Source: Cedecea neteri (GTDB lineage Bacteria > Pseudomonadota > Gammaproteobacteria > Enterobacterales > Enterobacteriaceae). From it: 64,000 nt of DNA. Position 1 is the first letter of the stretch, and every line of letters begins with the position of its first letter. The DNA lies in the NCBI RefSeq assembly GCF_000757825.1, contig NZ_CP009451.1:1798001-1862000 (forward strand), in the 5' to 3' direction. Under the pieces are notes generated by a model that did not search any database, was not told where the DNA came from, and saw only the letters and a list, made by a program, of their open reading frames with translations. The translations under genes and the position numbers were made by a program. Positions 21,173-30,703 of this stretch are shown here, piece by piece.

Positions 21173-23608
21173 TCAGGAATACTTCTTCGTGCGCCGGGTC
21201 GGCGCGGTATTCGCCGGATCGTCCGGCCAGACATGTTTTGGGTAGCGCCCCTTCATCTCTTTTTGTACTTCACGCCAGGCCCCGTTCCAGAACGCCGTTA
21301 AATCACGAGTTATCTGCAGCGGCCGCTGCGCCGGAGATAATAGCTCAAGCACCAGCGGAACGCGCCCCTCGGCAATGCAGGGCGTTTGGGCTTCACCAAA
21401 CATTTCCTGAATACGCACCGCCAGCACCGGCGGATTTTCGCTGTCGTAGCGAATCGCAATCTGGCTTCCGGTCGGCACAGTGTAATGAGTTGGCAGGGCA
21501 CTATCCAGACGTTGACGCATCGGCCAGGCAAGCAAGTTGCTTAGCGCCCGGCTAAGGTCGATATTTTTCAGCGCCCGCAGCGAGTGCACGCCGCGCATTT
21601 CCGGCAGCAGCCAGTCTTCGAGCGTTGCCAGCAGCGATTCATCGTCTACCGCCGGCCACTTCTGCTCCGGCAGCCAGCGAGCGGCACAGGCCAGGCGTAA
21701 ACGCAATTGCTGAGCCGAAACCGACCACTCGAGCAGCCCAAGCCCGCGCTCACGGATCCCGTTTAAGATCGCCTGCTGCATTTCTTCTTCTGAAGGCTTC
21801 GCTAACAGCTGGGTTTTCACCACCAGCCTGCCGATTTGCCGACGGCGATACGCTTTTAACGATCCCCGCTCTTCATCCCACTCCACCGAATCACTTTCCG
21901 TCAGCAGGTGCGGCATGCGCGCGACAAGCTCTTCAACATCCAGCGGCAGCGCAAGCAGGATACGGGCATCCGGCGACTGGCTGCCCTGCAGCAGCAGAGG
22001 GGCAATCAGCCATTCATGCCGCGTCATGGCGTCGTCCTGCTCCAGCATAGCGCCCATCCCGTTCGCCAGCTGATAGCGACCTTCAGCCCCACGCCGCCGG
22101 GCGATACGATCGGCAAATCCGCTGGCCAGCAGCGGCATAACCAGCGAGATATCCGGCTCGCCGCCTCGCCCGTTCATTCTTTTCAGTAACTGAGTGGCTC
22201 TCTGCCGCCAGTTGCCGTTCCTGCTGTCGAAAAGAGACCGCAAATCACCGCCGCCCTGAGTACGCGGCGGCTCTTCGAGGATCGCCGCAAGCCATGCGGC
22301 GGTGGCCTGCTCATCCGCCGTTTTTGCCGTCACCAGCATTGAGGCGAGGCGCGGGTCGTTGCCCATCTGCGCCATTTTTTGCCCTTGCGCGGTTAACCGA
22401 TGCTGCTCGTCCACGGCGCCTAGCTGATGCAGGAGACGGCTGGCGGCCGTCAGGTTTACGTCCGGCGGAACATCAAGCCAGGTCAGCTGACGCACATCCT
22501 GACAGCCCCACTGCAGCAGCTCCAGCAGCAGGCCGGACAGATCGCTTTGTAAGATTTCCGGTTCGCTTTGCGCCGCCGCACGTTCAGCCTGTTCGGCGGC
22601 AATCAGGTGCAGACAAATACCCGGCTCCAGACGCCCGGCGCGCCCTGCCCGCTGGGTCATAGAAGCCTGGCTCACGCGCTGGGTTACCAGGCGAGTCAGC
22701 CCGGTGCGGGCATCAAAACGCGCGACGCGCTCCTGGGCCGCATCCACCACCAGGCGGATCCCTTCGATAGTCAGGCTGGTCTCAGCAATGTTAGTCGCCA
22801 GAACCACCTTACGCGTTCCCGCAGCGGCGGGCAGAATTGCCTTACGCTGCTCGCTCAGGGGCAACGCGCCGTACAGCGGGCAAAGCTGAACGTCGCTTGT
22901 CACGCGCTCTCTGAGCTGCTCCTGCACGCGCTGAATTTCACCCACGCCGGGTAAAAACAGCAGCAGCGATCCGGATTCTTCACGCATCAATCCCGCCACG
23001 GCGCTCGCTACGGCTTCATCAAAGCGCTGATGTGCCGGCAGCGCCATGTAGCGACGCTCAACCGGGAAAGCCCTGCCCTCGGAGGTAATGACCGGCGCAT
23101 CCGGCAGGCATTGCTGCAGGCGTTGATTGTCCAGCGTCGCGGACATAATCAGGATCTTAAGGTCATCGCGCAGCCCGGCCTGCACGTCCAGCAGCAGGGC
23201 CAGGGCAAGATCGGCCTGCAGGCTTCGCTCGTGGAACTCATCGAGGATCACAAGCCCAATGCCGCTCAGCTCGGGATCCTGTTGGATCAGCCGCGTTAAA
23301 ATCCCTTCGGTAACGACCTCGAGGCGAGTATTCGGCCCCACGCAACTGTCGGCACGCATCCGGTAACCGACGGTTTCGCCCGGTTTTTCCCCCAATAATT
23401 CGGCCAGCCTTTGAGCAACGTTGCGCGCGGCAAGGCGACGAGGTTCAAGCAGCAAAATGCGGCCTTCCAGCTTACTCTGCTGAAGGATTTGCAGCGGCAG
23501 CCAGGTAGATTTACCAGCGCCGGTAGGGGCATTGAGCAAAATTTGCGGGGCATACTCGAGCGCTTTCAGCACTTCCGGCAGTACGGCCGCAACCGGTAAT
23601 GAGGACAC
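21173..23608 (-). CDS. hrpB: DEAH-box ATP-dependent helicase HrpB
   Basis: HrpB is a DExH/D RNA helicase-like ATPase of unclear physiological substrate. The 811-residue product (E. coli 809) has motif I APTGAGKST (27-35), motif II DEFH, motif III SAT, motif VI QRAGRAGR, an HA2 domain and the long HrpB C-terminal domain ending in TAPTRRTKKYS. The start is GTG at 23608: it aligns with the E. coli N terminus SSLPVAAVLP and has GGAG six bases upstream, whereas the open frame to 23683 overlaps the thpR start and has no homology. It is divergent from thpR. Confidence 0.94.
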   Translation of the reverse strand: MSSLPVAAVLPEVLKALEYAPQILLNAPTGAGKSTWLPLQILQQSKLEGRILLLEPRRLAARNVAQRLAELLGEKPGETVGYRMRADSCVGPNTRLEVVTEGILTRLIQQDPELSGIGLVILDEFHERSLQADLALALLLDVQAGLRDDLKILIMSATLDNQRLQQCLPDAPVITSEGRAFPVERRYMALPAHQRFDEAVASAVAGLMREESGSLLLFLPGVGEIQRVQEQLRERVTSDVQLCPLYGALPLSEQRKAILPAAAGTRKVVLATNIAETSLTIEGIRLVVDAAQERVARFDARTGLTRLVTQRVSQASMTQRAGRAGRLEPGICLHLIAAEQAERAAAQSEPEILQSDLSGLLLELLQWGCQDVRQLTWLDVPPDVNLTAASRLLHQLGAVDEQHRLTAQGQKMAQMGNDPRLASMLVTAKTADEQATAAWLAAILEEPPRTQGGGDLRSLFDSRNGNWRQRATQLLKRMNGRGGEPDISLVMPLLASGFADRIARRRGAEGRYQLANGMGAMLEQDDAMTRHEWLIAPLLLQGSQSPDARILLALPLDVEELVARMPHLLTESDSVEWDEERGSLKAYRRRQIGRLVVKTQLLAKPSEEEMQQAILNGIRERGLGLLEWSVSAQQLRLRLACAARWLPEQKWPAVDDESLLATLEDWLLPEMRGVHSLRALKNIDLSRALSNLLAWPMRQRLDSALPTHYTVPTGSQIAIRYDSENPPVLAVRIQEMFGEAQTPCIAEGRVPLVLELLSPAQRPLQITRDLTAFWNGAWREVQKEMKGRYPKHVWPDDPANTAPTRRTKKYS

Positions 23609-23681
23609 AAACGGCTCCAAAGGGTTAACATCAGCAGTCGCGCATTGTAGCATCCCGCCAAACCATAACCGAGAGACAACC

Positions 23682-24221
23682 ATGGCCGAGAGTCGTCGCC
23701 TGTTTTTTGCCCTGACGTTACCGTCCGAGGTTCAGCAGCAGATTATCCACTGGCGTGCAGCCGAGTTTCCGCCGGATGCTGGCCGCCCGGTCGCCGCGGC
23801 CAATCTGCACCTCACGCTGGCGTTTTTAGGGGATGTTTCCGACGAAAAGCGTCAGGCGCTTTGCCGACTCGCGGGCCGTATTCGCCAGCCTGGCTTTACC
23901 CTGCGTCTGGATGATGCCGGGCAGTGGTTACGCTCAAGCGTCGTCTGGCTGGGCCCGCGCCAGGCTCCGCGCGGCTTATTGCAGCTGGCCAATATGTTAC
24001 GCTCCCAGGCCGCACGCAGCGGCTGCTACCAGTCTCCGCAGCCGTTTCATCCTCACGTCACGCTGTACCGCAGCGCCCTTCGTTCCGCCGCGCTCCCGGC
24101 GCCGGGCTTCAGCTGGCAGTTCCAGGTCAATGAGTTTTCACTGTACGAATCCCTTTTTGAACGGGGAAGAACCCGCTATCAGGTGCTAGAAAACTGGCCG
24201 CTGACTAATAAGGAAGAGTAG
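23682..24221 (+). CDS. thpR: RNA 2',3'-cyclic phosphodiesterase ThpR (LigT)
   Basis: ThpR belongs to the 2H phosphoesterase family and opens 2',3'-cyclic phosphates on RNA ends; it can also make 2'-5' tRNA joins in vitro. Both HxTL-type motifs are present, HLTLAFLG (about residue 43) and HPHVTLYR (about residue 130). The length is 179 residues (E. coli 176). The start at 23682 gives MAESRRLFFAL. Its TAG stop is followed at once by the sfsA ATG, so the two genes are coupled. Confidence 0.95.
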   Translation: MAESRRLFFALTLPSEVQQQIIHWRAAEFPPDAGRPVAAANLHLTLAFLGDVSDEKRQALCRLAGRIRQPGFTLRLDDAGQWLRSSVVWLGPRQAPRGLLQLANMLRSQAARSGCYQSPQPFHPHVTLYRSALRSAALPAPGFSWQFQVNEFSLYESLFERGRTRYQVLENWPLTNKEE

Positions 24222-24926
24222 ATGGAATTTTCACCCGCACTGCAGCCCGCCACCCTCATCAAACGCTATAAACGCTTTCTGGCTGACGTAGTAACCGCCG
24301 AGGGCGAAACCATGACGCTGCATTGCCCTAATACCGGCGCAATGACCGGCTGCGCCACTCCCGGTGATACCGTCTGGTACTCCACTTCCGCCAGCGCAAC
24401 GCGTAAATACCCCCATACATGGGAGCTTACGCAGACGCAAAAGGGTGAGATAATTTGCGTCAATACGTTACGTGCGAACGCGCTGGTCAAAGAGATGCTG
24501 ACGACGGTTCCTCCCGCAGAACTTACGGGCTATAGCGCGATACAGGCCGAAGTTAAATACGGTGAAGAACGCAGTCGAATTGACTTTATGTTACAAGCGA
24601 GTAACAAGGTTAACTGCTATATTGAAGTGAAATCAGTCACGTTACTTGAGCAGGATAAAGGCTATTTTCCCGATGCCGTTAGCCTGCGGGGTCAGAAGCA
24701 TTTAAGAGAGTTAATGAATGTGGTTCAGCAAGGAGAGCGCGCGGTGCTACTGTTTGCGGTATTGCATTCTGCTATAAATAGCGTCTCGCCAGCCCGCCAC
24801 ATTGATGAAAAGTATGCGCGGCTGTTAACCGAGGCGCAGCAGTGTGGGGTTGAAATTATCGCCTGGAAGGCAGAACTTTCTGCCGAAGGGATGACTCTAA
24901 CTACGCCGTTGCCTGTCTATTTATGA
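24222..24926 (+). CDS. sfsA: Sugar fermentation stimulation protein SfsA
   Basis: A 234-residue protein identical in length to E. coli SfsA. It has an N-terminal OB-like part ([12 protein letters not shown]) and a C-terminal PD-(D/E)XK-like nuclease fold ([16 protein letters not shown]). It was named for stimulating maltose metabolism when overexpressed; its biochemical role is not settled. It begins directly after the thpR stop. dksA follows after 190 bases with its own promoter region. Confidence 0.94.
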   Translation: MEFSPALQPATLIKRYKRFLADVVTAEGETMTLHCPNTGAMTGCATPGDTVWYSTSASATRKYPHTWELTQTQKGEIICVNTLRANALVKEMLTTVPPAELTGYSAIQAEVKYGEERSRIDFMLQASNKVNCYIEVKSVTLLEQDKGYFPDAVSLRGQKHLRELMNVVQQGERAVLLFAVLHSAINSVSPARHIDEKYARLLTEAQQCGVEIIAWKAELSAEGMTLTTPLPVYL

Positions 24927-25116
24927 AAGCATCTGGTTAAGGACAGATAACGTATTGTCTTTTTTATAGTCGGGTCGTTTCGCAAATAAGCTTTTCTTCA
25001 CACGGTTGTCAAGAGAGGAGTTTATATAATTGCCATCCTGAAAAGCATCTGCTATTTATAGCGGCCTGATTTTACCCCGACAGGGGACCGATAAGTGCGT
25101 GTTAAGGAGAAACAAC

Positions 25117-25572
25117 ATGCAAGAAGGGCAAAAGCGTAAAACATCGTCCCTGAGTATTCTCGCCATCGCTGGGGTGGAGCCATACCAGGAGAAAACGGGC
25201 GAAGAGTACATGAACGAAGCCCAGCTGTCGCACTTCAAGCGCATTCTTGAAGCATGGCGTAATCAGCTCATGGACGAGGTAGATCGCACCGTTTCGCATA
25301 TGCAGGATGAAGCAGCTAACTTCCCGGACCCGGTTGACCGTGCAGCCCAGGAAGAAGAGTTCAGCCTCGAATTGCGTAACCGCGATCGTGAACGCAAGCT
25401 GATCAAAAAGATCGAAAAAACGCTCAAGAAAGTGGAAGACGAAGATTTCGGCTACTGCGAATCCTGCGGTGTAGAAATCGGCATTCGTCGCCTTGAAGCA
25501 CGTCCGACGGCTGATTTGTGTATCGACTGCAAAACGTTGGCAGAAATCCGCGAAAAACAGATGGCCGGCTAA
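25117..25572 (+). CDS. dksA: RNA polymerase-binding transcription factor DksA
   Basis: DksA enters the secondary channel of RNA polymerase and, with ppGpp, lowers rRNA promoter activity and raises amino-acid promoters. The 151-residue product equals E. coli DksA. The coiled-coil tip aspartates D71 and D74 (DPVDRA) and the zinc cysteines C114, C117, C135 and C138 are present. The start at 25117 has AAGGAG eight bases upstream. A TATAAT at 25025-25030 is a plausible -10 box but no good -35 box is seen. A hairpin terminator separates it from gluQ. Confidence 0.98.
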   Translation: MQEGQKRKTSSLSILAIAGVEPYQEKTGEEYMNEAQLSHFKRILEAWRNQLMDEVDRTVSHMQDEAANFPDPVDRAAQEEEFSLELRNRDRERKLIKKIEKTLKKVEDEDFGYCESCGVEIGIRRLEARPTADLCIDCKTLAEIREKQMAG

Positions 25573-25597
25573 CGGCTCTCGGAAATGCCAGACCTCT

Positions 25598-25630
25598 ATG
25601 GCGGGAGACTCTCCCGCCATATTACTTTAT
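25598..25630 (+). terminator. Terminator between dksA and gluQ
   Basis: A 10-bp perfect stem (ATGGCGGGAG/CTCCCGCCAT) with a 3-base loop is followed by ATTACTTTATT. It ends 24 bases before the gluQ ATG. In Shigella a terminator at this position is known to limit gluQ expression from the dksA promoter; the same is inferred here. Confidence 0.7.
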
Positions 25631-25644
25631 TGCTCCCCGAAAAC

Positions 25645-26529
25645 ATGTCAGCTCAACTCTATATTGGCCGTTTTGCCCCTTCACCTTCCGGTGAACTGCA
25701 TTTTGGCTCACTGATAGCCGCCCTCGGCAGCTACCTCCAGGCTCGCTCGCAGCAGGGCCGCTGGCTGGTACGCATCGAAGATATCGATCCTCCCCGTGAA
25801 GTCCCTGGCGCCGCCGACACCATCCTCAAACAGCTTGAGCACTATGGGCTGCACTGGGATGGCGAAGTGCTGTGGCAGTCTCAGCGCCACGACGCCTATC
25901 GCGCCGCGCTGGAGTGGCTCCAGCAGCAGGGGCTGAGCTATTACTGCACCTGCACCCGGAGCCGTATTCAGCAGATTGGCGGTTTCTACGACGGCCATTG
26001 CCGGACGTTGGGCCACGGGCCGCAAAATGCGGCGATGCGGCTGATGCAAAACAATCCGGTGCTCAGCTTTCATGACGGCCTGCGCGGGCAGCTGAACGCG
26101 GACGTTGCTCTGGCGCGGGAAGATTTCATCATTCACCGCCGCGACGGCCTGTTCGCCTATAATCTGGCTGTCGTCGTCGACGACCATTTTCAGGGCGTGA
26201 CGGAAATCGTGCGCGGCGCGGACCTGATTGAGCCAACGGTAAGACAAATCTCGCTGTATCAGCAATTTGGCTGGCCCGCCCCGGGCTATATTCATCTGCC
26301 GCTGGCGCTGAATGATCAAGGCGCTAAGCTATCGAAACAGAATCACGCGCCGGCGCTGCCGCAGGGCGATCCTCGCCCTTTACTGGTAGAAGCGCTGCGC
26401 TTTTTAAATCAACAAGTAGCGGGCGACTGGCAGGATCTGACGCTGGAAAGCCTGCTCGAACAAGCCGGGGTTAACTGGTCGCTTGATAAGGTGCCGGTGA
26501 ATACATCATTCTCAAATGCCCCGCACTGA
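25645..26529 (+). CDS. gluQ: Glutamyl-Q tRNA(Asp) synthetase GluQ
   Basis: GluQ is a shortened glutamyl-tRNA synthetase lacking the anticodon domain; it attaches glutamate to queuosine at position 34 of tRNA-Asp. The 294 residues include the class I HIGH-like motif in [13 protein letters not shown], a zinc site (CTCTRSR ... DGHC), the [14 protein letters not shown] segment and the KLSKQ loop in place of KMSKS. The start at 25645 matches the family N terminus [11 protein letters not shown]; an in-frame ATG at 25585 would put the dksA terminator inside the gene. No strong ribosome site is seen, in line with low expression. Confidence 0.95.
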   Translation: MSAQLYIGRFAPSPSGELHFGSLIAALGSYLQARSQQGRWLVRIEDIDPPREVPGAADTILKQLEHYGLHWDGEVLWQSQRHDAYRAALEWLQQQGLSYYCTCTRSRIQQIGGFYDGHCRTLGHGPQNAAMRLMQNNPVLSFHDGLRGQLNADVALAREDFIIHRRDGLFAYNLAVVVDDHFQGVTEIVRGADLIEPTVRQISLYQQFGWPAPGYIHLPLALNDQGAKLSKQNHAPALPQGDPRPLLVEALRFLNQQVAGDWQDLTLESLLEQAGVNWSLDKVPVNTSFSNAPH

Positions 26530-26585
26530 GCTATGATTAGCCGCTGTTTTTTTTGTCCCTATGATTGACACTGCCGAGGTGGACT

Positions 26586-27986
26586 ATTTTTACCCGAGTC
26601 GCTAATTTTTGCCGCAAGGTGCTTAACCGCGATGACGTCGTGGTCGAGGAGAATGAAATTCTCCCGCACATTACTGTTATCCCGCGCGATCAGCACGCTA
26701 TTTCCCGCAAAGATATCAGTGAAAATGCCCTCAAGGTGCTTTACCGTTTGAACAAAGCAGGCTACGAGGCTTACCTCGTCGGCGGCGGTGTCCGCGACCT
26801 GCTGCTGGGCAAAAAACCGAAAGATTTCGACGTCACCACCAGCGCGACCCCGGATCAGGTGCGTAAGCTGTTCCGTAACTGCCGCCTGGTCGGCCGCCGC
26901 TTCCGTCTGGCTCACGTGATGTTTGGGCCGGAGATCATCGAAGTGGCCACCTTCCGTGGTCACCATGAAGAACAGCAGTCCGACGACCGTCAGACCTCGC
27001 AGCGCGGCCAGAACGGTATGCTGCTGCGTGACAACATCTTTGGTTCTATCGAAGAAGATGCCCAGCGTCGCGACTTCACCATCAACAGCCTTTACTACAG
27101 CGTGGCCGATTTCTCGGTACGCGACTACGTCGGCGGCCTGAACGACCTGAACAAAGGCATCATCCGCCTGATTGGCGATCCGGAAACGCGCTACCGCGAA
27201 GACCCGGTGCGTATGCTGCGTGCGGTGCGCTTTGCGGCCAAGCTGAACATGACTATCAGCCCGGAAAGCGGCGAGCCGATTCCTCGCCTGGCGACGCTGC
27301 TTAACGATGTGCCAGCGGCGCGCTTATTTGAAGAGTCGCTCAAACTCCTGCAGGCCGGATACGGTTTTGAAACTTACCAGCTATTGCGTGAGTATCAGCT
27401 GTTCCAGCCGCTGTTCCCAATCATCTCCCGCTATTTTACCGAGCAGGGCGACAGCCCAATGGAGCGCATTATTGCGCTGGTGCTGAAGAATACCGATAAC
27501 CGCATTCACAACGATATGCGCGTGAATCCGGCGTTCCTGTTCGCGGCAATGTTCTGGTATCCGCAGCTGGAAATGGCGCAGAAAATAGCCCAGGAAAGCG
27601 GCCTCGCCTACTACGATGCCTTTGCGCTGGCGATGAATGAAGTGCTGGATGAAGCCTGCCGTGCGCTGGCGATCCCAAAACGCATCACCACGCTGGTACG
27701 TGATATCTGGGGCCTGCAGCTTCGTCTGTCGCGCCGTCAGGGCAAACGCGCCTGGAAGCTGATGGAGCATCCTAAATTCCGTGCGTCTTACGATCTGCTG
27801 GCGCTGCGTGCAGAGGTTGAGAACAACCAGGAACTGCTGCGTCTGACCAAATGGTGGGGCGAATTCCAGGTGGCGGCACCGCCAATGCAAAAAGATATGC
27901 TGAACGACCTTGGCGATGAACCCGCCGCGCGCCGCCGGACGCGTCGCCCGCGCAAACGTGCGCCACGCCGCGAAGGCAGCGCATGA
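26586..27986 (+). CDS. pcnB: Poly(A) polymerase I PcnB (AUU start)
   Basis: PcnB adds poly(A) tails that mark RNAs for decay and controls ColE1-type plasmid copy number. The class II nucleotidyltransferase head has [12 protein letters not shown] and the metal aspartates of KDFDVTT, then the [11 protein letters not shown] segment; the basic C-terminal tail [15 protein letters not shown] is typical. The start is placed at ATT, 26586-26588: it aligns with the E. coli N terminus [12 protein letters not shown], and GAGG stands five bases before it. The E. coli gene is reported to start at AUU. An ATG at 26565 lies upstream of this ribosome site. Product length is 466 residues (E. coli 465). The stop overlaps folK. 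Confidence 0.93.
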   Translation: MFTRVANFCRKVLNRDDVVVEENEILPHITVIPRDQHAISRKDISENALKVLYRLNKAGYEAYLVGGGVRDLLLGKKPKDFDVTTSATPDQVRKLFRNCRLVGRRFRLAHVMFGPEIIEVATFRGHHEEQQSDDRQTSQRGQNGMLLRDNIFGSIEEDAQRRDFTINSLYYSVADFSVRDYVGGLNDLNKGIIRLIGDPETRYREDPVRMLRAVRFAAKLNMTISPESGEPIPRLATLLNDVPAARLFEESLKLLQAGYGFETYQLLREYQLFQPLFPIISRYFTEQGDSPMERIIALVLKNTDNRIHNDMRVNPAFLFAAMFWYPQLEMAQKIAQESGLAYYDAFALAMNEVLDEACRALAIPKRITTLVRDIWGLQLRLSRRQGKRAWKLMEHPKFRASYDLLALRAEVENNQELLRLTKWWGEFQVAAPPMQKDMLNDLGDEPAARRRTRRPRKRAPRREGSA

Positions 27987-28462
27987 CCCTCGCGTATATC
28001 GCGCTGGGCAGTAACCAGGCGTCACCGCTGGAGCAGGTTTCTTCAGCTCTTGACGCCCTTGCCGCCATTCCACAAAGCCGAATGGTGGCAACTTCTTCGT
28101 TTTACCGCACTCCCCCGCTGGGCCCGCAGGATCAGCCAGATTATCTGAATGCTGCCGTGGTTCTTGATACCGACCTGTCCGCCGAAGCCCTGTTAGACCA
28201 TACTCAACGTATCGAACTTGAACATGGCCGCGTTCGCAAAGAAGATCGCTGGGGACCGCGTACGTTAGATCTCGATCTTATGCTGTTTGGCGATGAGGTG
28301 ATGCACACCGACCGTCTGACCGTGCCCCATTACGATATGAAGAACCGTGCGTTTATGCTGGTTCCGCTACTGGAAATAGCACCTGAATGCCGCTTTCCTG
28401 ACGGGCAATCTGTTGCTGAGATACTGGTTCGCCTCTCTCTGGAGGGCATCACCCGCTGGTAA
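27983..28462 (+). CDS. folK: 2-amino-4-hydroxy-6-hydroxymethyldihydropteridine pyrophosphokinase FolK
   Basis: FolK transfers pyrophosphate from ATP to the pterin precursor in folate synthesis. It has 159 residues, as in E. coli. The N terminus IALGSNQ, the flexible loop with [20 protein letters not shown] (HPPK signature) and the [16 protein letters not shown] segment are intact. Its ATG overlaps the pcnB stop in ATGA. In E. coli K-12 a seven-gene fimbrial cluster (yadN to yadC) separates folK from panB; here panB starts 44 bases after the folK stop. Confidence 0.97.
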   Translation: MTLAYIALGSNQASPLEQVSSALDALAAIPQSRMVATSSFYRTPPLGPQDQPDYLNAAVVLDTDLSAEALLDHTQRIELEHGRVRKEDRWGPRTLDLDLMLFGDEVMHTDRLTVPHYDMKNRAFMLVPLLEIAPECRFPDGQSVAEILVRLSLEGITRW

Positions 28463-28506
28463 ACAGCGCGCCCGTATCCTGTTCAAACCTTTCTCCGGGG
28501 ATGATG

Positions 28507-29301
28507 ATGAAACCCACTACCACCTCCACCCTGCGTAAGCTCAAGCAGGACAAAAAGAAATTCGCCACCCTTACCGCCTATGACTTTAGCTTCGCCAGGC
28601 TGTTTGCTGACGAAGGCATTGGCGTATTGTTGGTTGGCGATTCACTGGGCATGACGGTTCAGGGCCACGACTCCACGCTGCCGGTCACGGTGGAAGACAT
28701 TGCCTACCACACCCGGGCGGTTCGCCGCGGTGCACCAAATTGCCTGCTGCTGGCCGACCTGCCGTTTATGGCCTACGCCACGCCGGAGCAGGCATTTGCC
28801 AATTCCGCAGAGGTGATGCGCGCCGGGGCCAACATGGTGAAAATCGAGGGCGGACGCTGGCTGGCTGAGACGGTGAAAATGCTGACCGAACGCGCTGTCC
28901 CGGTCTGTGGCCACCTTGGACTCACCCCGCAGTCAGTGAACATTTTCGGCGGTTATAAAGTGCAGGGCCGCGACGAACAGGCGGCTCAAACGCTGCTGGA
29001 CGACGCCCTGGCGCTGGAAGCTGCTGGTGCCCAGCTGTTGGTGCTGGAATGCGTGCCGGTGGAACTGGCAAAACGCGTTACCGAAGCCCTTTCTATCCCG
29101 GTGATTGGCATTGGCGCGGGCAACGTCACGGACGGGCAAATTCTGGTGATGCATGATGCCTTCGGGATAACCGGCGGCCACATTCCTAAATTTGCGAAGA
29201 ATTTCCTTGCTGAGACCGGTGATATTCGTGCCGCGGTGCGCCAGTACATTAATGAAGTCGAGTCCGGCAGCTATCCGGGCAACGAACACAGTTTCTACTG
29301 A
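28507..29301 (+). CDS. panB: 3-methyl-2-oxobutanoate hydroxymethyltransferase PanB
   Basis: PanB makes ketopantoate from 2-oxoisovalerate, the first step of pantothenate synthesis. The 264 residues match E. coli. The metal and substrate residues lie in [20 protein letters not shown] and [10 protein letters not shown]. Three ATG codons follow each other at 28501, 28504 and 28507; the third has GGGG at a proper six-base distance and gives the E. coli N terminus MKPTT. panC follows after 13 bases. Confidence 0.97.
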   Translation: MKPTTTSTLRKLKQDKKKFATLTAYDFSFARLFADEGIGVLLVGDSLGMTVQGHDSTLPVTVEDIAYHTRAVRRGAPNCLLLADLPFMAYATPEQAFANSAEVMRAGANMVKIEGGRWLAETVKMLTERAVPVCGHLGLTPQSVNIFGGYKVQGRDEQAAQTLLDDALALEAAGAQLLVLECVPVELAKRVTEALSIPVIGIGAGNVTDGQILVMHDAFGITGGHIPKFAKNFLAETGDIRAAVRQYINEVESGSYPGNEHSFY

Positions 29302-29314
29302 CAGGAGATAGGTT

Positions 29315-30169
29315 GTGCTGATTATCGAAACGTTACCGCTGCTGCGTCAGCAGATTCGCCGCTGGCGCCAGGAAGGCAAGCGCATCGCCCTGGTGCCGAC
29401 CATGGGCAACCTGCACGATGGGCATATGACGCTGGTTGAAGAAGCCAAAGCCGTTGCCGATGTGGTAGTGGTCAGTATTTTCGTCAATCCGATGCAGTTT
29501 GACAGGCCTGACGATTTAGCCCGCTACCCGCGCACGCTGCAGGAAGACTGCGAGAAGCTGAACCGCCGCAAGGTGGATATGGTCTTCGCGCCTGCGCCGG
29601 TGGATGTTTATCCGCAGGGCCTCGACACGCAAACCTTTGTGGATGTGCCGGGGATCTCCACCATGCTGGAAGGTGCCAGTCGTCCTGGGCATTTCCGTGG
29701 CGTGTCCACCATCGTCAGCAAGCTGTTCAACCTGGTTCAGCCCGACGTTGCCTGCTTCGGCCAGAAGGATTATCAGCAGCTGGCGCTGATCCGTAAGATG
29801 GTTGCCGATATGGGCTATGACATTGAGATCGTCGGCGTGCCTACCGTGCGCGCTAAAGACGGCCTGGCGCTCAGCTCCCGCAATGGTTATCTGACCGCCG
29901 ACCAGCGTAAAATCGCCCCAGGCTTAAGCAAAGTAATGAACAATCTTGCCGACAAGCTGCGCAGCGGCGATCGTGATACCGAAGAGATGTTGATCCTTGC
30001 GGCGACCGAACTAAACGAAAAAGGCTTCCGTTCAGACGACCTGCAAATCCGTGACGCAGACACGCTTCTGGAGCTGTCGCCAGAAAGCAAAAGCGCGGTG
30101 ATCCTGATGGCAGCCTGGCTTGGTCAGGCGCGACTGATTGATAACGTTACCGTCGATTTGGCGCAGTAG
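29315..30169 (+). CDS. panC: Pantothenate synthetase PanC
   Basis: PanC joins pantoate and beta-alanine with ATP. The nucleotidyltransferase signature [11 protein letters not shown] (residues 28-38) with the HxGH motif, FVNPMQF, the [15 protein letters not shown] segment and SSRNGYL are present. The start is GTG at 29315 with AGGAG seven bases before it. The length is 284 residues (E. coli 283). A terminator follows, so panBC and panD may be expressed separately. The rpnC/yadD transposase-like gene that E. coli carries between panC and panD is absent. Confidence 0.97.
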   Translation: MLIIETLPLLRQQIRRWRQEGKRIALVPTMGNLHDGHMTLVEEAKAVADVVVVSIFVNPMQFDRPDDLARYPRTLQEDCEKLNRRKVDMVFAPAPVDVYPQGLDTQTFVDVPGISTMLEGASRPGHFRGVSTIVSKLFNLVQPDVACFGQKDYQQLALIRKMVADMGYDIEIVGVPTVRAKDGLALSSRNGYLTADQRKIAPGLSKVMNNLADKLRSGDRDTEEMLILAATELNEKGFRSDDLQIRDADTLLELSPESKSAVILMAAWLGQARLIDNVTVDLAQ

Positions 30170-30211
30170 ACAGCCTAAATAAAAAGGGCAATACTGCCTC
30201 GAATATCCACG

Positions 30212-30235
30212 GCGCTGAGGATCTCAGCGCTTTTT
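30212..30235 (+). terminator. panC terminator
   Basis: Stem GCGCTGAG/CTCAGCGC with a 3-base loop followed by five T, between panC and panD. Confidence 0.82.
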
Positions 30236-30261
30236 AAGCCCAGTAACAAAGGTTCAAGTTT

Positions 30262-30642
30262 ATGATTCGCACCATGCTGCAAGGCAAGTTACACCGCGTC
30301 AAAGTGACTCAGGCGGACTTGCATTACGAAGGCTCCTGCGCCATCGATCAGGACTTCCTTGAGGCGGCAGGCATTCTGGAATATGAAGCCATCGACATCT
30401 ACAACGTCACCAACGGGAAGCGTTTCTCTACCTACGCTATCGCCGGTGAACGTGGCTCTAAAATCATCTCCGTTAACGGCGCGGCGGCACACTGTGCTGA
30501 CGTCGGTGACATTCTGATTATCGCCAGCTACGTCACCATGCCGGACGAACAGGCACGCAGCTGGCAGCCAAAAGTAGCCTACTTTGACGGTGAGAATGAG
30601 ATGAAACGTCTCGCGAAAGCGGTGCCGGTTCAGGTAGCGTAA
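30262..30642 (+). CDS. panD: Aspartate 1-decarboxylase PanD
   Basis: PanD makes beta-alanine from aspartate, the second substrate of PanC. It is produced as a 126-residue proenzyme that cleaves itself between G24 and S25 (YEGSCAID) to create the pyruvoyl group. Y58 and the KR pair in [11 protein letters not shown] are kept. The length is the same as in E. coli. It starts 27 bases after the panC terminator and faces yadE across a palindrome. Confidence 0.98.
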   Translation: MIRTMLQGKLHRVKVTQADLHYEGSCAIDQDFLEAAGILEYEAIDIYNVTNGKRFSTYAIAGERGSKIISVNGAAAHCADVGDILIIASYVTMPDEQARSWQPKVAYFDGENEMKRLAKAVPVQVA

Positions 30643-30658
30643 TAATCCCCCCGCCCTA

Positions 30659-30682
30659 ACCCTCTCCCACTTGGGAGAGGGT
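30659..30682. repeat. CTCTCCC-type palindrome between panD and yadE
   Basis: A 10-bp perfect stem (ACCCTCTCCC/GGGAGAGGGT) with a four-base loop, preceded by CCGCCCTA and followed by ATCG. It has no T run. The arm sequence recurs at 18414-18439, 21142-21149 and 42719-42736, so it may belong to a dispersed intergenic palindrome family that doubles as an mRNA end. Confidence 0.6.
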
Positions 30683-30703
30683 ATCGAACGACCCCACTTT
30701 AGC

